33,900 nucleotides of DNA from Streptomyces sp. rh34 (GCF_002551245.1 NZ_NTGZ01000048.1:1-33900), one strand, 5' to 3'. Positions 8,324 through 18,635 are shown, numbered from the stretch's first letter. Notes: generated from the sequence alone by a model not told the origin. Program-made: numbers and translations.

Positions 8324-8661
8324 CCGTGACACGTCCGCCGACACGACGCACCGGGCAGTCCTGACCGGCGGCGGCAGCGGCATCCCCGGCGCCCGACACC
8401 CCTCGGCCGGCCCGAGACCTTGGCCACACCGGCGCCGGCCCCGCACCACCGGCCGCATCGCGGCACCGGGCACGAAACCGCAGGTGAACGCCGTCTCACG
8501 GCCGGTTCGCCCGAACGTCCCCCGGCCCCCGTCCTCCGGCCGGAGCCACAGGCGCGTATGCAACCCTTCTTGCTGCTTCGGCCGTCCCTCCGGAGGAGGC
8601 CGACCGCGCGTGGAACACCACGGCAGGGGGCAGACGGGCAACAGGAGTGACGAGGAGACGC
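8324..8661 (+). other. rho-LCP gene spacer
   Basis: About 340 bases with no supported gene. It is G+C-rich, with a CCTCCGGAGG palindrome near 8587 and a GAGGAG ribosome-binding site at 8652-8657. The promoter of the LCP gene should lie here, but no pair of -35/-10 boxes stands out. Frames crossing it overlap the LCP gene out of phase. Confidence 0.5.
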
Positions 8662-9765
8662 GTGAGCGAGCAGAGCAGGAGCACGGGCCGCATACGCGGC
8701 ACCGGCAGCCGACGGAGGAAGCCGACCCGCCGGCACCGTGCCAAGGTCGTCGCGGCCTGGACGGTGGCGGGAGTCGTGGTCGTCGGCGGGGCCGGACTCG
8801 GATACGCGTACGTGGCGCTCGACGGCAACCTCTCCAGCATCGACATCGACGCCAAGCTCGGCGCCGACCGTCCCGACGACGTGGACGACGGCTCGCAGGA
8901 CATCCTGGTGCTGGGCTCCGACTCGCGCTCCGGCGACAACGGGAAGTACGGCGAGGACGAGGGCGCGGCCCGCTCCGACACGGCGATGGTCGTGCACGTC
9001 GACAAGGGCCACAAGTCCGCGAGCGTCGTCTCGATACCCCGCGACACCCTGATAGAGCGCCCCGCCTGCGCCAGTGACACGACGGGCGACCCCGTCGGCG
9101 CCGAGCACCGGGCGATGTTCAACACGGCCTACGAGGTCGGCGGGCCCGCCTGCGCGGTGAAGACCGTCGAGTCGATGTCCGGCATCCGCATGGACCACTA
9201 CCTGGAAGTCGACTTCACCGGCTTCAAGGAGCTCATCGACGAGCTCGGCGGCGTCGAGATCACCGCGAAGACCGCGATCGACGACTCCAAGAGCCACTTG
9301 GACCTGGAGCCGGGCACCCACACGCTGAACGGCGAGGAGTCCCTCGGCCTCGTCCGTACGCGCAAGAGCGTCGGCGACGGCAGCGACCTCGGGCGCATCC
9401 AGCTCCAGCAGGCGTTCATCAAGGCGCTGATGGACCAGGCGAAGAACGTCGGGGTGTTCACCAGCCCCACCAAGCTCTACGGTCTCGCGGACGCCGCCAC
9501 CAAGGCCGTCACCACCGACTCCGGACTCGGCTCCGTCAAGAAGCTCACCGGTTTCGCGGGCGGCCTCAAGGGGCTCAACGCCAAGAACGTCCACATGGTG
9601 ACCCTGCCCGTGGAGTACGACCCGGCCGATCCGAACCGGGTCCTGCCGCAGGAGGAGGCCGGCCGGCAGGTCTGGGCCGCCCTCAAGCACGACCGGCCGA
9701 TCCCCGCCTCCGCCACCGAGGAGTCGGCCGGCGACAAGGGCGACGCCGCGGAGATCGTCGAGTAA
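8662..9765 (+). CDS. LytR-CpsA-Psr (LCP) family cell-wall glycopolymer ligase
   Basis: 367 residues. A basic cytoplasmic N-terminus (about 28 residues, RRRK and RR clusters) precedes one membrane helix (about 29-51) and an extracellular LCP domain. LCP motifs are [11 protein letters not shown], the [11 protein letters not shown] strand, and the [12 protein letters not shown] segment whose Asp and Arg residues bind the polyprenyl pyrophosphate and magnesium. LCP proteins transfer teichoic-acid-like or other polymers from undecaprenyl carriers to peptidoglycan; the substrate here cannot be told. GTG 8662 is chosen because GAGGAG lies 4 bases upstream, while GTG 8647 has no room for a ribosome-binding site. 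The gene stands alone between two terminators. Confidence 0.9.
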   Translation: MSEQSRSTGRIRGTGSRRRKPTRRHRAKVVAAWTVAGVVVVGGAGLGYAYVALDGNLSSIDIDAKLGADRPDDVDDGSQDILVLGSDSRSGDNGKYGEDEGAARSDTAMVVHVDKGHKSASVVSIPRDTLIERPACASDTTGDPVGAEHRAMFNTAYEVGGPACAVKTVESMSGIRMDHYLEVDFTGFKELIDELGGVEITAKTAIDDSKSHLDLEPGTHTLNGEESLGLVRTRKSVGDGSDLGRIQLQQAFIKALMDQAKNVGVFTSPTKLYGLADAATKAVTTDSGLGSVKKLTGFAGGLKGLNAKNVHMVTLPVEYDPADPNRVLPQEEAGRQVWAALKHDRPIPASATEESAGDKGDAAEIVE

Positions 9766-9800
9766 CCCCACCCCTCACGCTCCGTGCGCGTGCCGTGGGG
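9766..9800 (+). terminator. Compound hairpin after the LCP gene
   Basis: CCCCAC at 9766-9771 pairs with GTGGGG at 9795-9800, and inside it CACGC (9776-9780) pairs with GCGTG (9788-9792). It starts immediately after the LCP stop codon and its right arm touches the -35 element of the rpmE promoter. Confidence 0.6.
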
Positions 9801-9825
9801 GAATACCTGCGCTCCGCCCCCGGTT
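9799..9825 (+). promoter_or_regulatory. SigR promoter of rpmE
   Basis: GGGAAT at 9799-9804, an 18-base spacer, then GTT at 9823-9825 is an exact match to the SigR consensus GGGAAT-N18-GTT. SigR is the thiol-oxidative-stress sigma factor of Streptomyces. From memory, rpmE is among the SigR targets reported in S. coelicolor, which supports the call. The leader to the TTG start is roughly 95 bases. Confidence 0.8.
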
Positions 9826-9854
9826 TTGGGAGATACGGCCGGTCCTGGCAGACT
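9826..9854 (+). promoter_or_regulatory. Candidate second (vegetative) rpmE promoter
   Basis: TTGGGA at 9826-9831 and CAGACT at 9849-9854 are 17 bases apart, a fair match to the HrdB-type consensus TTGACN and TAGNNT. It begins where the SigR -10 ends, giving tandem promoters for a housekeeping gene that is also stress-induced. Confidence 0.4.
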
Positions 9855-9928
9855 GGTACGTCGGCCCCGGTTCACGGCCGCGCAATCCGCGCGGACGACC
9901 CGGCGCCCTCCCGAAACTAGGAGACACC

Positions 9929-10153
9929 TTGAAGCGCGACATCCACCCCGAGTACGTCGAGACGCAGGTCAGCTGCACCTGCGGTGCGTCGTTCACCACC
10001 CGGAGCACCATCGACAGCGGCAACATCCGCGCCGACGTCTGCTCCGAGTGCCACCCGTTCTACACGGGCAAGCAGAAGATCCTCGACACTGGCGGCCGCG
10101 TGGCCCGCTTCGAGGCCCGCTTCGGCAAGGCTGCCGGCTCCGCCAGCAAGTAG
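9929..10153 (+). CDS. rpmE: 50S ribosomal protein L31 (zinc-binding type)
   Basis: 74-residue large-subunit protein. The zinc ligands C16, C18, C38 and C41 are all present (CTC and CSEC pairs), so this is the zinc-containing form, not the zinc-free paralogue usually made under zinc starvation. The sequence from KRDIHPEYV through [14 protein letters not shown] is typical. The start codon is TTG at 9929, supported by AGGAG at 9919-9923 with 5 bases of spacing; no ATG or GTG fits. A thiol-rich zinc protein under an oxidative-stress promoter fits the idea that oxidation releases zinc from L31 and calls for replacement. Confidence 0.97.
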   Translation: MKRDIHPEYVETQVSCTCGASFTTRSTIDSGNIRADVCSECHPFYTGKQKILDTGGRVARFEARFGKAAGSASK

Positions 10154-10163
10154 CGAGCCACTG

Positions 10164-10213
10164 CGCCGGTTCACGGCGCCCTCTTCCCGGGGGCGTCGGA
10201 ACCGGCGTTTTTT
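10164..10213 (+). terminator. Intrinsic terminator of rpmE
   Basis: CGCCGGTTC (10164-10172) pairs with GAACCGGCG (10199-10207), with a further CGCCC/GGGCG pairing inside, and six T residues follow at 10208-10213. It lies 10 bases after the rpmE stop and is the most classical U-tract terminator in the window. Confidence 0.93.
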
Positions 10214-10309
10214 CCGGTCGGGTGCCCGGGGGAGCCCCCGCCGGACACCCCACCGGGCAGTACGCCCTCCAGCAGGCCCGCAGACGCACACCCAACCAGG
10301 AGCCCCCGA

Positions 10310-11386
10310 ATGTTCGAGGCGGTCGAGGAACTGATCGGTGAACACACCGGTCTTGAGAAGAAGCTCGCCGACCCGTCGGTCCACGCCGACCAGGCCAACG
10401 CGCGCAAGCTGAACAAGCGCTACGCGGAGCTGACCCCGATCGTCTCCACGTACCGGACCTGGAAGCAGACCGGCGAGGACATCGAGACCGCCCGCGAGTA
10501 CGCCGCGGACGACCCCGACTTCGCCGCCGAGGTCAAGGACCTGGAGAGGCAGCGCGAAGAGCTCACCGAGAAGCTCCGCCTCCTCCTCGTCCCGCGCGAC
10601 CCCAGCGACGACAAGGACGTGCTCCTGGAGATCAAGGCGGGCGCCGGCGGCGACGAGTCCGCCCTGTTCGCGGGCGACCTGCTGCGCATGTACCTGCGCT
10701 ACGCCGAGCGCGTCGGCTGGAAGACCGAGATCATCGACTCCACCGAGTCCGAGCTCGGCGGCTACAAGGACGTCCAGGTCGCCGTGAAGACCAAGGGCGG
10801 CAACGGCGCCACCGAGCCCGGCCAGGGCGTCTGGGCCCGGATGAAGTACGAGGGCGGCGTGCACCGCGTGCAGCGCGTGCCCTCCACCGAGTCCCAGGGC
10901 CGCATCCACACCTCCGCCGCGGGCGTGCTCGTCACCCCCGAGGCCGAGGAGGTCGACGTCGAGATCCACGCCAACGACCTGCGCATCGACGTCTACCGCT
11001 CCTCGGGCCCCGGCGGCCAGTCCGTCAACACGACCGACTCCGCCGTCCGCATCACGCACCTGCCCACCGGCGTCGTCGCCTCCTGCCAGAACGAGAAGAG
11101 CCAGCTCCAGAACAAGGAGCAGGCCATGCGCATCCTGCGCTCCCGGCTGCTGGCCGCCGCCCAGGAGGCCGCCGAGCAGGAGGCCTCCGACGTACGCCGC
11201 AGCCAGGTTCGCACCGTCGACCGCTCCGAGAAGATCCGGACGTACAACTTCCCGGAAAACCGCATCTCGGACCACCGCGTCGGCTTCAAGGCGTACAACT
11301 TGGACCAGGTGCTCGACGGAGAGCTGGACGCCGTCATCCAGGCATGCGTCGACGCCGACTCCGCCGCCAAGCTCGCCAACGCGTAA
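10310..11386 (+). CDS. prfA: Peptide chain release factor 1
   Basis: Recognises UAA and UAG stop codons and triggers peptide release. 358 residues, the usual length. The anticodon-like tripeptide PxT is P191-S192-T193 in [10 protein letters not shown], typical of RF1 and not of RF2 (SPF). The catalytic GGQ is at 235-237 in [16 protein letters not shown]; its glutamine is normally N5-methylated by PrmC, encoded next. The ATG at 10310 has CAGGAG about 8 bases upstream. It follows the rpmE terminator, so its promoter should lie in 10214-10309, where no clear boxes are seen. prmC begins 46 bases later. Confidence 0.97.
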   Translation: MFEAVEELIGEHTGLEKKLADPSVHADQANARKLNKRYAELTPIVSTYRTWKQTGEDIETAREYAADDPDFAAEVKDLERQREELTEKLRLLLVPRDPSDDKDVLLEIKAGAGGDESALFAGDLLRMYLRYAERVGWKTEIIDSTESELGGYKDVQVAVKTKGGNGATEPGQGVWARMKYEGGVHRVQRVPSTESQGRIHTSAAGVLVTPEAEEVDVEIHANDLRIDVYRSSGPGGQSVNTTDSAVRITHLPTGVVASCQNEKSQLQNKEQAMRILRSRLLAAAQEAAEQEASDVRRSQVRTVDRSEKIRTYNFPENRISDHRVGFKAYNLDQVLDGELDAVIQACVDADSAAKLANA

Positions 11387-11432
11387 GCGACCCGCCCGCC
11401 CCGCACACCCGTAACCCGTACGGAGAACCGCG

Positions 11433-12278
11433 ATGAACCTGCTGCTCGCCGAGGTGGCCCAGGCCACCCAGCGGCTGGCCGACGCCGGTGTCCCCTCACC
11501 GCGATTCGACGCCGAGGAACTCGCGGCCTTCGTCCACGGGGTGAAGCGGGGCGCGCTGCACACGGTGCCCGACACGGACTTCGACGCCCGGTACTGGGAG
11601 ACGATCGCCCGCCGCGAGGCCCGCGAACCGCTCCAGCACATCACCGGCCGCGCCTTCTTCCGCTACCTGGAGCTCCAGGTCGGACCCGGCGTCTTCGTGC
11701 CCCGCCCGGAGACCGAGTCCGTCGTCGGCTGGGCCATAGACGCGGTGCGCGCGATGGACGTCGTCGAGCCCGTCGTCGTCGACCTGTGCACCGGATCGGG
11801 CGCCATCGCGCTCGCCATGGCGCAGGAGGTCCCCCGCTCCCGTGTGCACGCCGTGGAGCTGTCCGAGGACGCCCTCAGGTGGACGCGGAAGAACGCCGAG
11901 GGGTCCAGGGTCACCGTGCACAAGGGAGACGCCCTGAGCGCCCTTCCCGAGCTCGACGGCCAGGTCGACCTGGTCATCTCCAACCCGCCGTACATCCCGC
12001 TCACCGAGTGGGAGTACGTCGCCCCCGAGGCCCGCGACCACGACCCGGAGATGGCCCTGTTCTCCGGTGAGGACGGCCTCGACACCATCCGCGGCATCGA
12101 ACGCACCGCCCACCGTCTGCTGCGCCCCGGCGGCCTCGTCGTCATCGAACACGCCGACACCCAGGGCGGCCAGGTGCCGTGGATCTTCACCGAGGAGCGG
12201 GGCTGGGCGGATGCCGCCGACCACCCCGACCTCAACAAGCGGCCCCGGTTCGCCACCGCCCGCAAGGCCATGCCGTGA
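11433..12278 (+). CDS. prmC: Release factor glutamine N5-methyltransferase
   Basis: SAM-dependent methyltransferase (HemK family) that methylates the Gln of the GGQ motif in release factors. 281 residues. An N-terminal helical domain, which grips the release factor, precedes the Rossmann fold with the SAM motif VVDLCTGSGAIALAMA and the substrate-glutamine motif N184-P185-P186-Y187. A GGAGAA ribosome-binding site lies before ATG 11433. It sits directly after its substrate gene prfA, as in many bacteria, and 52 bases before the Sua5/YrdC gene. The C-terminus, about RPRFATARKA, is typical. Confidence 0.95.
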   Translation: MNLLLAEVAQATQRLADAGVPSPRFDAEELAAFVHGVKRGALHTVPDTDFDARYWETIARREAREPLQHITGRAFFRYLELQVGPGVFVPRPETESVVGWAIDAVRAMDVVEPVVVDLCTGSGAIALAMAQEVPRSRVHAVELSEDALRWTRKNAEGSRVTVHKGDALSALPELDGQVDLVISNPPYIPLTEWEYVAPEARDHDPEMALFSGEDGLDTIRGIERTAHRLLRPGGLVVIEHADTQGGQVPWIFTEERGWADAADHPDLNKRPRFATARKAMP

Positions 12279-12330
12279 CCGGCGCCCGGCACCACCACCC
12301 GTACCCGTACCCGCTCCAGGAGGCCGGCTG

Positions 12331-12978
12331 ATGGCTCGGCGATACGACTGCAACGACGCCACCGACCGGACCACGGGCCTGCGCGAGGCCGCATCGGCCG
12401 TCCGCCGGGGCGAACTGGTCGTGCTGCCCACCGACACCGTGTACGGGATCGGTGCGGACGCCTTCACCTCGGAGGCCGTCGCGGACCTGCTGGACGCCAA
12501 GGGCCGGGGCCGCAACATGCCCACCCCCGTCCTCATCGGCTCGCCCAACACCCTGCACGGCCTGGTCACCGACTTCTCCGAGGACGCCTGGGAGCTCGTC
12601 GACGCCTTCTGGCCCGGCGCCCTCACCCTCGTCGCCAAGCACCAGCCCTCCCTCCAGTGGGACCTCGGCGACACCCGCGGCACCGTCGCCATCCGGATGC
12701 CCCTGCACCCGGTCGCCATCGAGCTGCTGACCGAGGTCGGCCCGATGGCCGTCTCCAGCGCCAACCTCACCGGGCACCCCTCGCCCGAGGACTGCGACGC
12801 CGCCCAGGGCATGCTCGGCGACTCCGTCTCCGTCTACCTCGACGGCGGCCCGACGCCCGGCATCGTGCCGTCCTCGATCGTCGACGTCACCGGTGCCACC
12901 CCGGTCCTGCTGCGTGCCGGCGCCCTCTCCGCGGAGGAGCTGCGCAAGGTGGTCCCCGACCTCGAGGTGGCCAATTGA
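12331..12978 (+). CDS. L-threonylcarbamoyladenylate synthase (Sua5/YrdC/TsaC family)
   Basis: Uses threonine, bicarbonate and ATP to form threonylcarbamoyl-AMP, the first step of the t6A37 tRNA modification. 215 residues, so only the YrdC domain is present and the C-terminal Sua5 domain is absent, as in TsaC-type enzymes. The motif LVVLPTDTVYGIG is at the N-terminal part, the KGRGRNMPTPVLI segment holds the conserved basic residues, and SSANLTGHPSPED holds the SxN motif. ATG 12331 has AGGAGG at 12318-12323, 7 bases upstream; the longer open frame inside prmC is a shadow. Its stop overlaps the start of the next gene by four bases, so the two are translationally coupled. Confidence 0.95.
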   Translation: MARRYDCNDATDRTTGLREAASAVRRGELVVLPTDTVYGIGADAFTSEAVADLLDAKGRGRNMPTPVLIGSPNTLHGLVTDFSEDAWELVDAFWPGALTLVAKHQPSLQWDLGDTRGTVAIRMPLHPVAIELLTEVGPMAVSSANLTGHPSPEDCDAAQGMLGDSVSVYLDGGPTPGIVPSSIVDVTGATPVLLRAGALSAEELRKVVPDLEVAN

Positions 12979-13616
12979 CCGCCCCCGAGGGGCGTGGCAT
13001 AGCGGGGCGGACCGACACCTTCCGCATCCTCCACGTCAGCACCGGCAACGTCTGCCGCTCACCGATCACCGAGCGGCTGACCCGCCATGCCCTGGTGGAC
13101 CGGCTCGGCGACCCGCTCAGCGGCGGCCTCGTCGTGGAGAGCGCGGGCACCTGGGGCCACGAGGGCGCGCCCATGGAGGCCAACGCCGAGGTCGTCCTCG
13201 CCGACTTCGGCGCGGACGCCACCGGCTTCGTCGGGCGCGAGCTGCTGGACGAGCACGTGATCCGCGCCGACCTGGTCCTCACCGCCACCCGCGACCACCG
13301 CGCCCAGGTCATCTCCATGGGCCACTCCGCGGGCCTGCGCACCTTCACGCTCAAGGAGTTCACCCGGCTGGTGCGGGCCATCGACCCGGCCACCCTGCCG
13401 GACCCGCGCGACGAGGGTGTCGTCGAGCGCGCCCGCGCCCTGGTGCGCGCCGCCGCCGCGCTGCGCGGCTGGCTGCTGGCCCCGACCGCCGAGGCGGACG
13501 AGGTCTATGACCCCTACGGCGCTCCCATCACCTTCTTCCGCTCCATCGGCGACGAGATCAACCAGGCGCTCGACCCCGTCGTCACCGCGCTCACCGGCGT
13601 ACGCGCCCCGCACTGA
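12975..13616 (+). CDS. LMW protein-tyrosine-phosphatase-like protein lacking the catalytic Cys
   Basis: 213 residues with the low-molecular-weight phosphatase fold. The phosphate-binding loop reads HVSTGNVCRSPI, where active enzymes have CxGNxCRS: the first cysteine, the nucleophile, is Ser here (S22, codon AGC), while the second Cys (C27), Arg (R28) and Ser are kept. The DPYGAP segment near the C-terminus corresponds to the Asp-Pro loop that holds the general acid. The start is a TTG at 12975 inside the overlap TTGA with the preceding stop; GAGGTGG at 12964-12970 serves as ribosome-binding site, and no other in-frame start fits before the fold begins. It is coupled to the threonylcarbamoyl-AMP synthase gene. 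Catalysis by the usual cysteinyl-phosphate route is not expected; a binding role is possible. Confidence 0.85.
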   Translation: MTAPEGRGIAGRTDTFRILHVSTGNVCRSPITERLTRHALVDRLGDPLSGGLVVESAGTWGHEGAPMEANAEVVLADFGADATGFVGRELLDEHVIRADLVLTATRDHRAQVISMGHSAGLRTFTLKEFTRLVRAIDPATLPDPRDEGVVERARALVRAAAALRGWLLAPTAEADEVYDPYGAPITFFRSIGDEINQALDPVVTALTGVRAPH

Positions 13617-13630
13617 CGGGTCGTGCGCAC

Positions 13631-13667
13631 GCCGTACCGGGGGCGGGTGCGCCGACCGGCGTACGGC
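13631..13667 (+). terminator. Hairpin after the phosphatase-like gene
   Basis: GCCGTACCGG (13631-13640) pairs with CCGG and GTACGGC (13655-13667) with a two-base bulge. It begins 14 bases after the stop and lacks a T-run. It probably ends the prfA-prmC-yrdC-phosphatase transcript before the hydroxymethyltransferase gene. Confidence 0.55.
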
Positions 13668-13766
13668 ACCCCGCGACAGCGGGCACGGCGCCCGGCCCCG
13701 GCCTACATTGGAGCTGACACCGGCACCCCTCGCCGGCGCACCCACCTCCAGGCCCGGAGCCGTCCC

Positions 13767-15047
<1,281 letters not shown>

Positions 15048-15133
15048 CGGAGTCCGCGGTACCCGGAGCGGCGGACTCCGCCGTATCCGGGGCACACGAA
15101 CCCTGTGCAACCATCACCCGTACCGTGGAGTCC

Positions 15134-15152
15134 TTGTTTCAGAGACTAGGGT
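15134..15152 (+). promoter_or_regulatory. Candidate promoter for the WecA-type gene
   Basis: TAGGGT at 15147-15152 fits TAGNNT and lies in an AT-rich patch. TTGTTT at 15134-15139 is too close to be its -35, and CCGTGG at 15123-15128 has the right spacing but a poor sequence. If used, the leader to GTG 15180 would be about 20 bases. Confidence 0.3.
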
Positions 15153-15179
15153 GTGGTTTTTGGATGGCCGGCGAGTTCT

Positions 15180-16568
15180 GTGGGGCAGCCCGTGCGTGAT
15201 TACCTGCTGACGCTCTGTGTTACGGCAGCGGTGACCTATCTGCTGACCGGACCGGTGCGAAAGTTCGCCATCGCGGTCGGGGCGATGCCCGCGATCCGTG
15301 CGCGTGACGTCCACCGCGAGCCGACACCCCGGCTCGGTGGGATCGCCATGTTCGGCGGACTGTGCGCGGGGCTCATCGTCGCCGACCACCTCTACAACCT
15401 GAACAGCGTCTTCGAACTCTCCAACGAGCCGAGAGCCCTGCTCTCCGGCGCCGCGCTGATCTGGCTGATCGGCGTCCTGGACGACAAGTTCGAGATCGAC
15501 GCCCTGATCAAGCTCGGCGGCCAGATGATCGCCGCCGCCGTCATGGTCATCCAGGGTCTGACGATCCTGTGGCTGCCGATCCCCGGCGTCGGCACGGTCG
15601 CCCTCACCCAGTGGCAGGGCACGCTGCTCACGGTGGCGCTGGTCGTCATCACGATCAACGCGGTCAACTTCGTCGACGGCCTGGACGGGCTCGCGGCGGG
15701 CATGGTGTGCATCGCGTCGGCGGCGTTCTTCCTGTACGCGTACCGCCTCTGGTACGGGTACGGGATCGAGGCGGCGGCCCCCGCGACCCTGTTCGCGGCG
15801 ATCCTGATGGGCATGTGCCTCGGCTTCCTGCCGCACAACATGCATCCGGCGCGGATCTTCATGGGCGACTCGGGCTCGATGCTGATCGGCCTGGTGCTGT
15901 CGGCGGGCGCGATCTCGATCACGGGGCAGGTCGACCCTGACCTCATGAAGCTCTTCGAGGGCAGCGAACGCGAGGCCACCCACGCCCTGCTGCCGGTCTT
16001 CATCCCGCTGGTGCTGCCGCTGACGATCATCGCGATCCCGGCCGCCGACCTGGTCCTCGCCATCGTCCGGCGCACCTGGAACGGCCAGTCGCCGTTCGCC
16101 GCCGACCGGGGCCACCTGCACCACCGGCTGCTGGAGATCGGCCACTCGCACAGCCGGGCCGTGCTGATCATGTACTTCTGGTCGGCTCTCATCGCCTTCG
16201 GCGCCGTCGGCTACTCGGTGCACTCGGCCTCGATGTGGATCGTCTTCGTCATCATGGCGTCGAGCGCGGTGGGCCTCGTCCTGCTGCTGATGCCGCGCTT
16301 CACCCCGCGCGCCCCGCACTGGGCCAACCGCTTCGTGCCGCCGCGGTACCGCCACCGGTCGGCGGAGGAGGATTCCGCCCTCCCGTACGAGGAGAGGCCG
16401 GCGCCCGTGGCCTCCGGAGCCCAACTGGGCCCGGCAGACGCCGGGATGGACGAGGAGGCCGACGAGCGGGCTCCCGTGGCGGTCGGAGTGTCCGGCGTCA
16501 ACGGTGCTACCGCGATCGGCGCTCGTTCGCGGTTCCCGGATCACCGCGCGATCGACTCCTCACGCTGA
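15180..16568 (+). CDS. WecA-type undecaprenyl-phosphate N-acetylglucosaminyl 1-phosphate transferase
   Basis: Polytopic membrane enzyme of the MraY/WecA family that loads a sugar-1-phosphate onto the lipid carrier to start cell-envelope polymer synthesis. About 462 residues with about eleven hydrophobic segments. Family motifs are the VLDDKFEID aspartates (D101, D102), NFVDGLDGLAAG, FMGDSGSM, and the cytosolic HLHHRL motif (H312, H314, H315) typical of WecA. A charged, disordered tail of about 70 residues rich in Glu and Ala ends the protein. GTG 15180 gives the N-terminus MGQPVRDYLL; GTG 15153 and GTG 15192 are alternatives. In Mycobacterium tuberculosis, as I recall, the rfe/wecA gene also sits directly before atpI, so the neighbourhood is old. 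Confidence 0.9.
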   Translation: MGQPVRDYLLTLCVTAAVTYLLTGPVRKFAIAVGAMPAIRARDVHREPTPRLGGIAMFGGLCAGLIVADHLYNLNSVFELSNEPRALLSGAALIWLIGVLDDKFEIDALIKLGGQMIAAAVMVIQGLTILWLPIPGVGTVALTQWQGTLLTVALVVITINAVNFVDGLDGLAAGMVCIASAAFFLYAYRLWYGYGIEAAAPATLFAAILMGMCLGFLPHNMHPARIFMGDSGSMLIGLVLSAGAISITGQVDPDLMKLFEGSEREATHALLPVFIPLVLPLTIIAIPAADLVLAIVRRTWNGQSPFAADRGHLHHRLLEIGHSHSRAVLIMYFWSALIAFGAVGYSVHSASMWIVFVIMASSAVGLVLLLMPRFTPRAPHWANRFVPPRYRHRSAEEDSALPYEERPAPVASGAQLGPADAGMDEEADERAPVAVGVSGVNGATAIGARSRFPDHRAIDSSR

Positions 16569-16609
16569 CGATTCGGAACTCATGGTGCATTACCAGACAT
16601 TGCTCCCTC

Positions 16610-16637
16610 TTGTCGTGCTCACACGCACGGATTAGCT
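16610..16637 (+). promoter_or_regulatory. Possible upstream promoter of the atp operon
   Basis: TTGTCG (16610-16615) and TTAGCT (16632-16637) are 16 bases apart. The inverted pair TCACAC (16619-16624) and GTGTGA (16643-16648) surrounds the -10. The match is modest and it is weaker than the promoter at 16663. Confidence 0.3.
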
Positions 16638-16662
16638 CTCATGTGTGACGGTTGGCACACCT

Positions 16663-16690
16663 TTGAGGTAAAGACCTCATCAAATAGTTT
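16663..16690 (+). promoter_or_regulatory. Main candidate promoter of the atp operon
   Basis: TTGAGG (16663-16668), a 16-base spacer, and TAGTTT (16685-16690) match the vegetative Streptomyces consensus well in a locally AT-rich region. The -35 lies inside an inverted repeat TGAGGT-AAAG-ACCTCA (16664-16679), a possible regulator site. A redox operator overlaps the -10. The leader to atpI would be about 140 bases. Confidence 0.6.
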
Positions 16691-16706
16691 GTGATACCGT
16701 TCACGA
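16689..16706 (+). promoter_or_regulatory. Rex-like operator (ROP) over the atp promoter
   Basis: TTGTGATACCGTTCACGA at 16689-16706 is an imperfect palindrome. It matches the S. coelicolor Rex site TGTGAACGCGTTCACA at the two half-sites (TGTGA and GTTCAC), differing in the centre and the last base. Rex senses the NADH/NAD ratio and represses respiratory genes. The site covers the end of the -10 and the likely transcription start, where a repressor would act. A Crp-type site (TGTGA-N6-TCACA) is a second reading. Confidence 0.6.
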
Positions 16707-16749
16707 GACCCGGTGACGGAGCCGAAGGACCCTAGTAGGACGGTCCATT

Positions 16750-16779
16750 GGCCCGGAAATCCGCCTCGCGGACCGGGCC
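16750..16779 (+). promoter_or_regulatory. Leader hairpin before atpI
   Basis: GGCCCGG (16750-16756) pairs with CCGGGCC (16773-16779) and, across an AAA bulge, TCCGC (16760-16764) with GCGGA (16768-16772), with a CTC loop. It lies in the atp leader between the promoter and atpI. It may be an attenuator or a stability element; it also ends 11 bases before ATG 16791. Confidence 0.55.
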
Positions 16780-16835
16780 TACGCTCGTCCATGACGACGC
16801 CCCATTCCTCCCCTCAGACCAGTGGAGCTGCCGCC

Positions 16836-17276
16836 ATGCAGTCCGACATGCGCGAAGTGCTGCGCATCGCCGTCCCCACCGCCGCAGTGGGCGCCATCGC
16901 CACGCTCGTCGGCGGTCTGCTCGCCGGTGGCGAGGGGGCGATCGGTGCCGCGGTGGGCTGCGTGGTCGTGATCGTCTTCATGGCGCTCGGACTGCTGGCG
17001 CTCAACTGGGTCGGCAAGACCATGCCTCACCTGTTCCAGGGCATGGGGCTGATGATTTACTCGGCTCAGCTCGTGCTCCTGCTCATCTTCATCCTGAGCA
17101 TCAGGAACACCTCGCTCTTCGATCTTCAGGTCTTCGCCCTCTCGCTGGTCGCGGCCGTCATCACGTGGATCACCACGCAGGCCGTGCTGCACTCCCGGAG
17201 CAAGACCCTCTACGTCGACCCCGAGGCGGACGCCCGGAACCGTCCGGGCGGACCTGGGGGAGATCGTGATGAGTAG
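16836..17276 (+). CDS. atpI: ATP synthase protein I
   Basis: Small membrane protein at the head of the ATP synthase operon, thought to help assemble the c-ring or take up magnesium; it is not part of the finished enzyme. About 146 residues with four predicted helices (about 10-30, 35-58, 72-90 and 98-118) and a charged C-terminal tail. ATG 16836 is preferred because GGAG at 16824-16827 lies 8 bases upstream. ATG 16791 and GTG 16713 are in frame but lack a ribosome-binding site and add a non-hydrophobic, proline- and serine-rich extension. The gene has low sequence conservation, so the name rests mainly on position and topology. Confidence 0.85.
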   Translation: MQSDMREVLRIAVPTAAVGAIATLVGGLLAGGEGAIGAAVGCVVVIVFMALGLLALNWVGKTMPHLFQGMGLMIYSAQLVLLLIFILSIRNTSLFDLQVFALSLVAAVITWITTQAVLHSRSKTLYVDPEADARNRPGGPGGDRDE

Positions 17277-17494
17277 GGGCGGAATAAAGCCATGTTCGAC
17301 GTGCTGCTATCGTCCGGTCTCGGTTGCGGTAGTGCGAGCGCGGGCAACAAGGCGGTCGCTTGATTCATCGCGAGGCTTCGGGCCCGGCCGCCGCCTCCTC
17401 ACCGTAAGAACCAGTCCGGTGCCGACCTGCGGCCACCCGCCGCTCCGACACAACGAGGTAGCCGCATCCATGCGCCATGCAGAAGGAGCTCTTG

Positions 17495-18635
<1,141 letters not shown>

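Noticed and set aside
5786..8641. 951-residue minus-strand frame opposite rho
   Set aside because: It mirrors the repetitive rho insertion and has no plausible start context or domain; it is a shadow of rho.
16713..16835. N-terminal extension of atpI from GTG 16713
   Set aside because: No ribosome-binding site, it spans the leader hairpin, and the extra residues do not resemble AtpI; GGAG at 16824 fits ATG 16836.
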